Assembly: GCA_005790265.1 (NCBI GenBank)
Contig: SXVE01000262.1
Coordinates: 1 to 7,740 of the forward strand
DNA from: Acidobacteriota bacterium
GTDB taxonomy: Bacteria; Acidobacteriota; Blastocatellia; Pyrinomonadales; Pyrinomonadaceae
Length of the DNA: 7,740 nucleotides
Direction: 5' to 3'
Part shown: piece after piece, positions 5,623 through 7,740 of the stretch
Layout: every line of letters begins with the position of its first letter
Position numbering within the stretch: position 1 is the first letter of the stretch
Translations under genes and position numbers: made by a program
Notes under the pieces: generated by a model
What the model saw: the letters and a program-made list of their open reading frames with translations, nothing else
Told to the model about the DNA's origin: nothing
The model's database searches: none

Positions 5623-7740
5623 ATGATTGGTTCGAAAATTAACCAATACAAAATCTTAGAAAAACTCGGCGCGGGCGGACAAGGAACGGTTTACAAAGCG
5701 CTCGACACGAAACTCAACCGCACAGTCGTCATCAAGGTTCTTCCGCCTGAATTAACTGCCAAAACCTCGAACTTTAAACGCTTTGAGCGCGAAGCGCAGT
5801 TGTGCTCGCAGCTCGATCATCCGAATATCTGCACGATTTACGATTTTAACGAAGAAAACGGCATTTTTTATATCGCGATGCAGTTTATTGACGGCAAAAA
5901 CGTGCGTCAGCTCGTCGCCGGTCGCGCGCTCGAATTGCGCAGCGCCGTTTCGATTGCGATGCAGGTTTGCGACGCGCTCGCTTACACGCACTCGCGCGGC
6001 GTCATTCACCGCGACATCAAAGCGGGCAACGTAATGGTCAACGATGCCGGACAAGTAAAAATTCTCGATTTCGGTTTGGCAAAATTGATGCAGAGCGAAC
6101 CGAGCGAATATTCGTCGAGCGGCGACCGGATGGAGCTGACCGAAGTCGGAATTCCCTACGGAACCGCAACTTACGCCGCGCCCGAACAAGCCAAAGGCGA
6201 ACGCGCCGATCATCGCGCCGATATTTTTTCGACCGGCGTTTTGCTTTACGAAATGCTCACCGGCATTTGGGCTTTTCAGGGAAAAACGGTCATTGACGTT
6301 CGCCACCAAGTTTTGCACGGGCGTCCGAAACCGCTCGCCGATATGCGCACCGAGGCGCTTCCGCCGCAATTGCAGCAAATTATTGACCGCGCTCTCGCCA
6401 AAGAGCCGAAAGATCGTTATCAAAAAATTTCAACGATGCGCGACGAGCTGCGCGCCGTTTTGCAGGAAATCTCCGGTATGCCGATTGTACAGGGCGACAC
6501 TTATACGCCGCGTCATATTGAAAACAACGTAATGAAAAAAGCCTGGAACTGGATTACGGGCAAGACGAGTTCGGAAAATACGCTCGGACGAATCGGCTCG
6601 ATTTCCAATCCGCCTTCTTATTCGCCCGAAGTGTCGCTGACGGCGACCGGCAAGGAAAAGAAAAGCATCGCGATTCTGCCGTTTATCAATCTCAGCCAAG
6701 ACCCGCAATCGAATTTTTACGAATTCGCGCTCGCCGATGCGGTGATTACCGAACTCGCCCAGCTCAAATCGCTGATCGTTCGCCCGAGTTCGGTCGTCGC
6801 TAAATATCAGGGCGCGGACATCAACCCGCGCCAAGCCGGGCAGGAATTGCGCTCGAGCGCCGTTTTAAGCGCCGGATTTATTCGTTCCGGCGATAAAATG
6901 CGCGTCACGGCGCAGCTTCTGGACGTTTTGAGCGGCGAAATTCTGTGGAGCGACCGCATTGACGCCGAAAGCGGCGATATTTTGATTTTGCAGGACAAAA
7001 TCGCGCAGCAGATTCTCGAAGGTTTGCGGCTCGAACTTTCCGACAAAGAGCAACAGAAACTCGGTCGGCGCGTGACCGACAATGTTGTCGCTTACGAAGA
7101 ATACCTGCGCGGGCGCGACAATTTCGGGCGTTTTATTTTTCGCACGCTCGCCGTTGAAGACTGCGACGCGGCGATTGCCAATTTTAAGGAAGCCATCGAG
7201 CTCGATCCGCAGTTTGCGCTCGCTTACAGCGGTCTCGGCGCGTGTTACGCCAATCGGTTTTTCAAAGGATTAGGCGAACCGGAAGATTACACGCACGCGG
7301 AAACGGCATTTTCCAAAGCGTTTTTCTACGATCCGAATGTGACCGAAGCGCGCGTTTTGATGGTCATGATTTATCTCGCGCGCGGCGAGAAACGAAAAGC
7401 GCGCGCGGAAATCGGGTTGCTGCAAAAACAATTTCCGAACGACGCGCCGCTTTATTTCGTCAAAGGCGTGATGCACCGGCTCGACGGCGAATATGAAGAA
7501 AGTTTGAAATGTTTTGAAAAGCTCGTGCGGCTCGATCCGGCGGCGCGCGTCGTTTCGGCATACAATCGTGCGCGCATTTTCTTGTATCGCGCCGATTACG
7601 AACGAGCGCTCGCCGAACTCGAAAAAGGCGCGGAATACGACCCGAATCACCCGATGCTGAAAATTTTTCGCTCCGGCGTTTATTTTTATCAAGGTAAAAA
7701 AGACGACGCGATCAACTTGATGCGCGAAGTGCTCGACCAA
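5623..7740 (+). CDS. Ser/Thr protein kinase fused to a TolB-like domain and TPR repeats (partial, N-terminal 706 residues)
   Basis: A cytoplasmic signalling protein, open to the right edge. Residues 9 to about 285 are a PknB-type (Hanks) kinase. It has glycine loop GAGGQGTV (16-23), ATP lysine K38 in VVIKVL, catalytic loop HRDIKAGN (D131, K133, N136), DFG at 149-151, APE at 186-188 and DIFSTG with D200. All catalytic residues are present, so it should be active. The activation loop (about 152-185) holds several Ser and Thr that could be phosphorylated. After a linker without a membrane segment, a TolB N-terminal-like domain (about 347-475, SIAILPF at 348-354, later SGEILWSDR) is followed by TPR units (about 487 onward, for example ELDPQFALAY and RLDP). 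The kinase/TolB-like/TPR order is common in Acidobacteriota. Partners and substrates are unknown. The ATG at 5623 is the first possible start after an in-frame TGA at 5575. Confidence 0.96.
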   Translation, partial: MIGSKINQYKILEKLGAGGQGTVYKALDTKLNRTVVIKVLPPELTAKTSNFKRFEREAQLCSQLDHPNICTIYDFNEENGIFYIAMQFIDGKNVRQLVAGRALELRSAVSIAMQVCDALAYTHSRGVIHRDIKAGNVMVNDAGQVKILDFGLAKLMQSEPSEYSSSGDRMELTEVGIPYGTATYAAPEQAKGERADHRADIFSTGVLLYEMLTGIWAFQGKTVIDVRHQVLHGRPKPLADMRTEALPPQLQQIIDRALAKEPKDRYQKISTMRDELRAVLQEISGMPIVQGDTYTPRHIENNVMKKAWNWITGKTSSENTLGRIGSISNPPSYSPEVSLTATGKEKKSIAILPFINLSQDPQSNFYEFALADAVITELAQLKSLIVRPSSVVAKYQGADINPRQAGQELRSSAVLSAGFIRSGDKMRVTAQLLDVLSGEILWSDRIDAESGDILILQDKIAQQILEGLRLELSDKEQQKLGRRVTDNVVAYEEYLRGRDNFGRFIFRTLAVEDCDAAIANFKEAIELDPQFALAYSGLGACYANRFFKGLGEPEDYTHAETAFSKAFFYDPNVTEARVLMVMIYLARGEKRKARAEIGLLQKQFPNDAPLYFVKGVMHRLDGEYEESLKCFEKLVRLDPAARVVSAYNRARIFLYRADYERALAELEKGAEYDPNHPMLKIFRSGVYFYQGKKDDAINLMREVLDQ

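Overview
The window looks like a piece of a free-living Gram-negative-type bacterial chromosome with mid-range G+C in genes and clearly AT-richer gaps. A soluble Ser/Thr kinase fused to a TolB-like domain and TPR repeats, next to an RND efflux pump, is a combination common in Acidobacteriota, especially Blastocatellia. That taxonomic guess rests on gene style only and is inference. No mobile element, tRNA, rRNA or CRISPR array was seen.

Layout. (1) Positions 1-2637, minus strand: a tripartite efflux operon. A lipoprotein-type periplasmic adaptor comes first, then an HAE1-type RND pump that runs off the left edge after the TM4 Asp-Asp pair. (2) 2638-3325: a divergent promoter region, a stand-alone single-domain rhodanese on the plus strand, then a convergent gap holding a clear terminator for the minus strand. 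(3) 3325-4590, minus strand: a LysR-type regulator followed 51 bases later by a small plant-type [2Fe-2S] ferredoxin-domain protein. (4) 4591-4762: a divergent control region with three TTCATC half-sites overlapping a predicted promoter. (5) 4763-5437, plus strand: a 99-residue protein of unknown function, a 58-bp almost perfect palindrome, and a 73-residue CPYC glutaredoxin followed by a textbook terminator. (6) 5623-7740, plus strand: the kinase-TolB-TPR protein, running off the right edge.

Functionally the centre (2851-5437) is a loose group of small thiol, sulfur and iron-sulfur proteins (rhodanese, [2Fe-2S] protein, glutaredoxin) around a LysR regulator. A shared redox or sulfur role is plausible but not shown. 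The efflux operon and the kinase are probably independent units.

The most unusual non-coding signals are short period-7 tandem repeats with different unit sequences. They lie immediately before, or on, the start codons of three unrelated genes: the RND pump, the [2Fe-2S] protein and the kinase. The second is the 58-bp palindrome upstream of the glutaredoxin gene.
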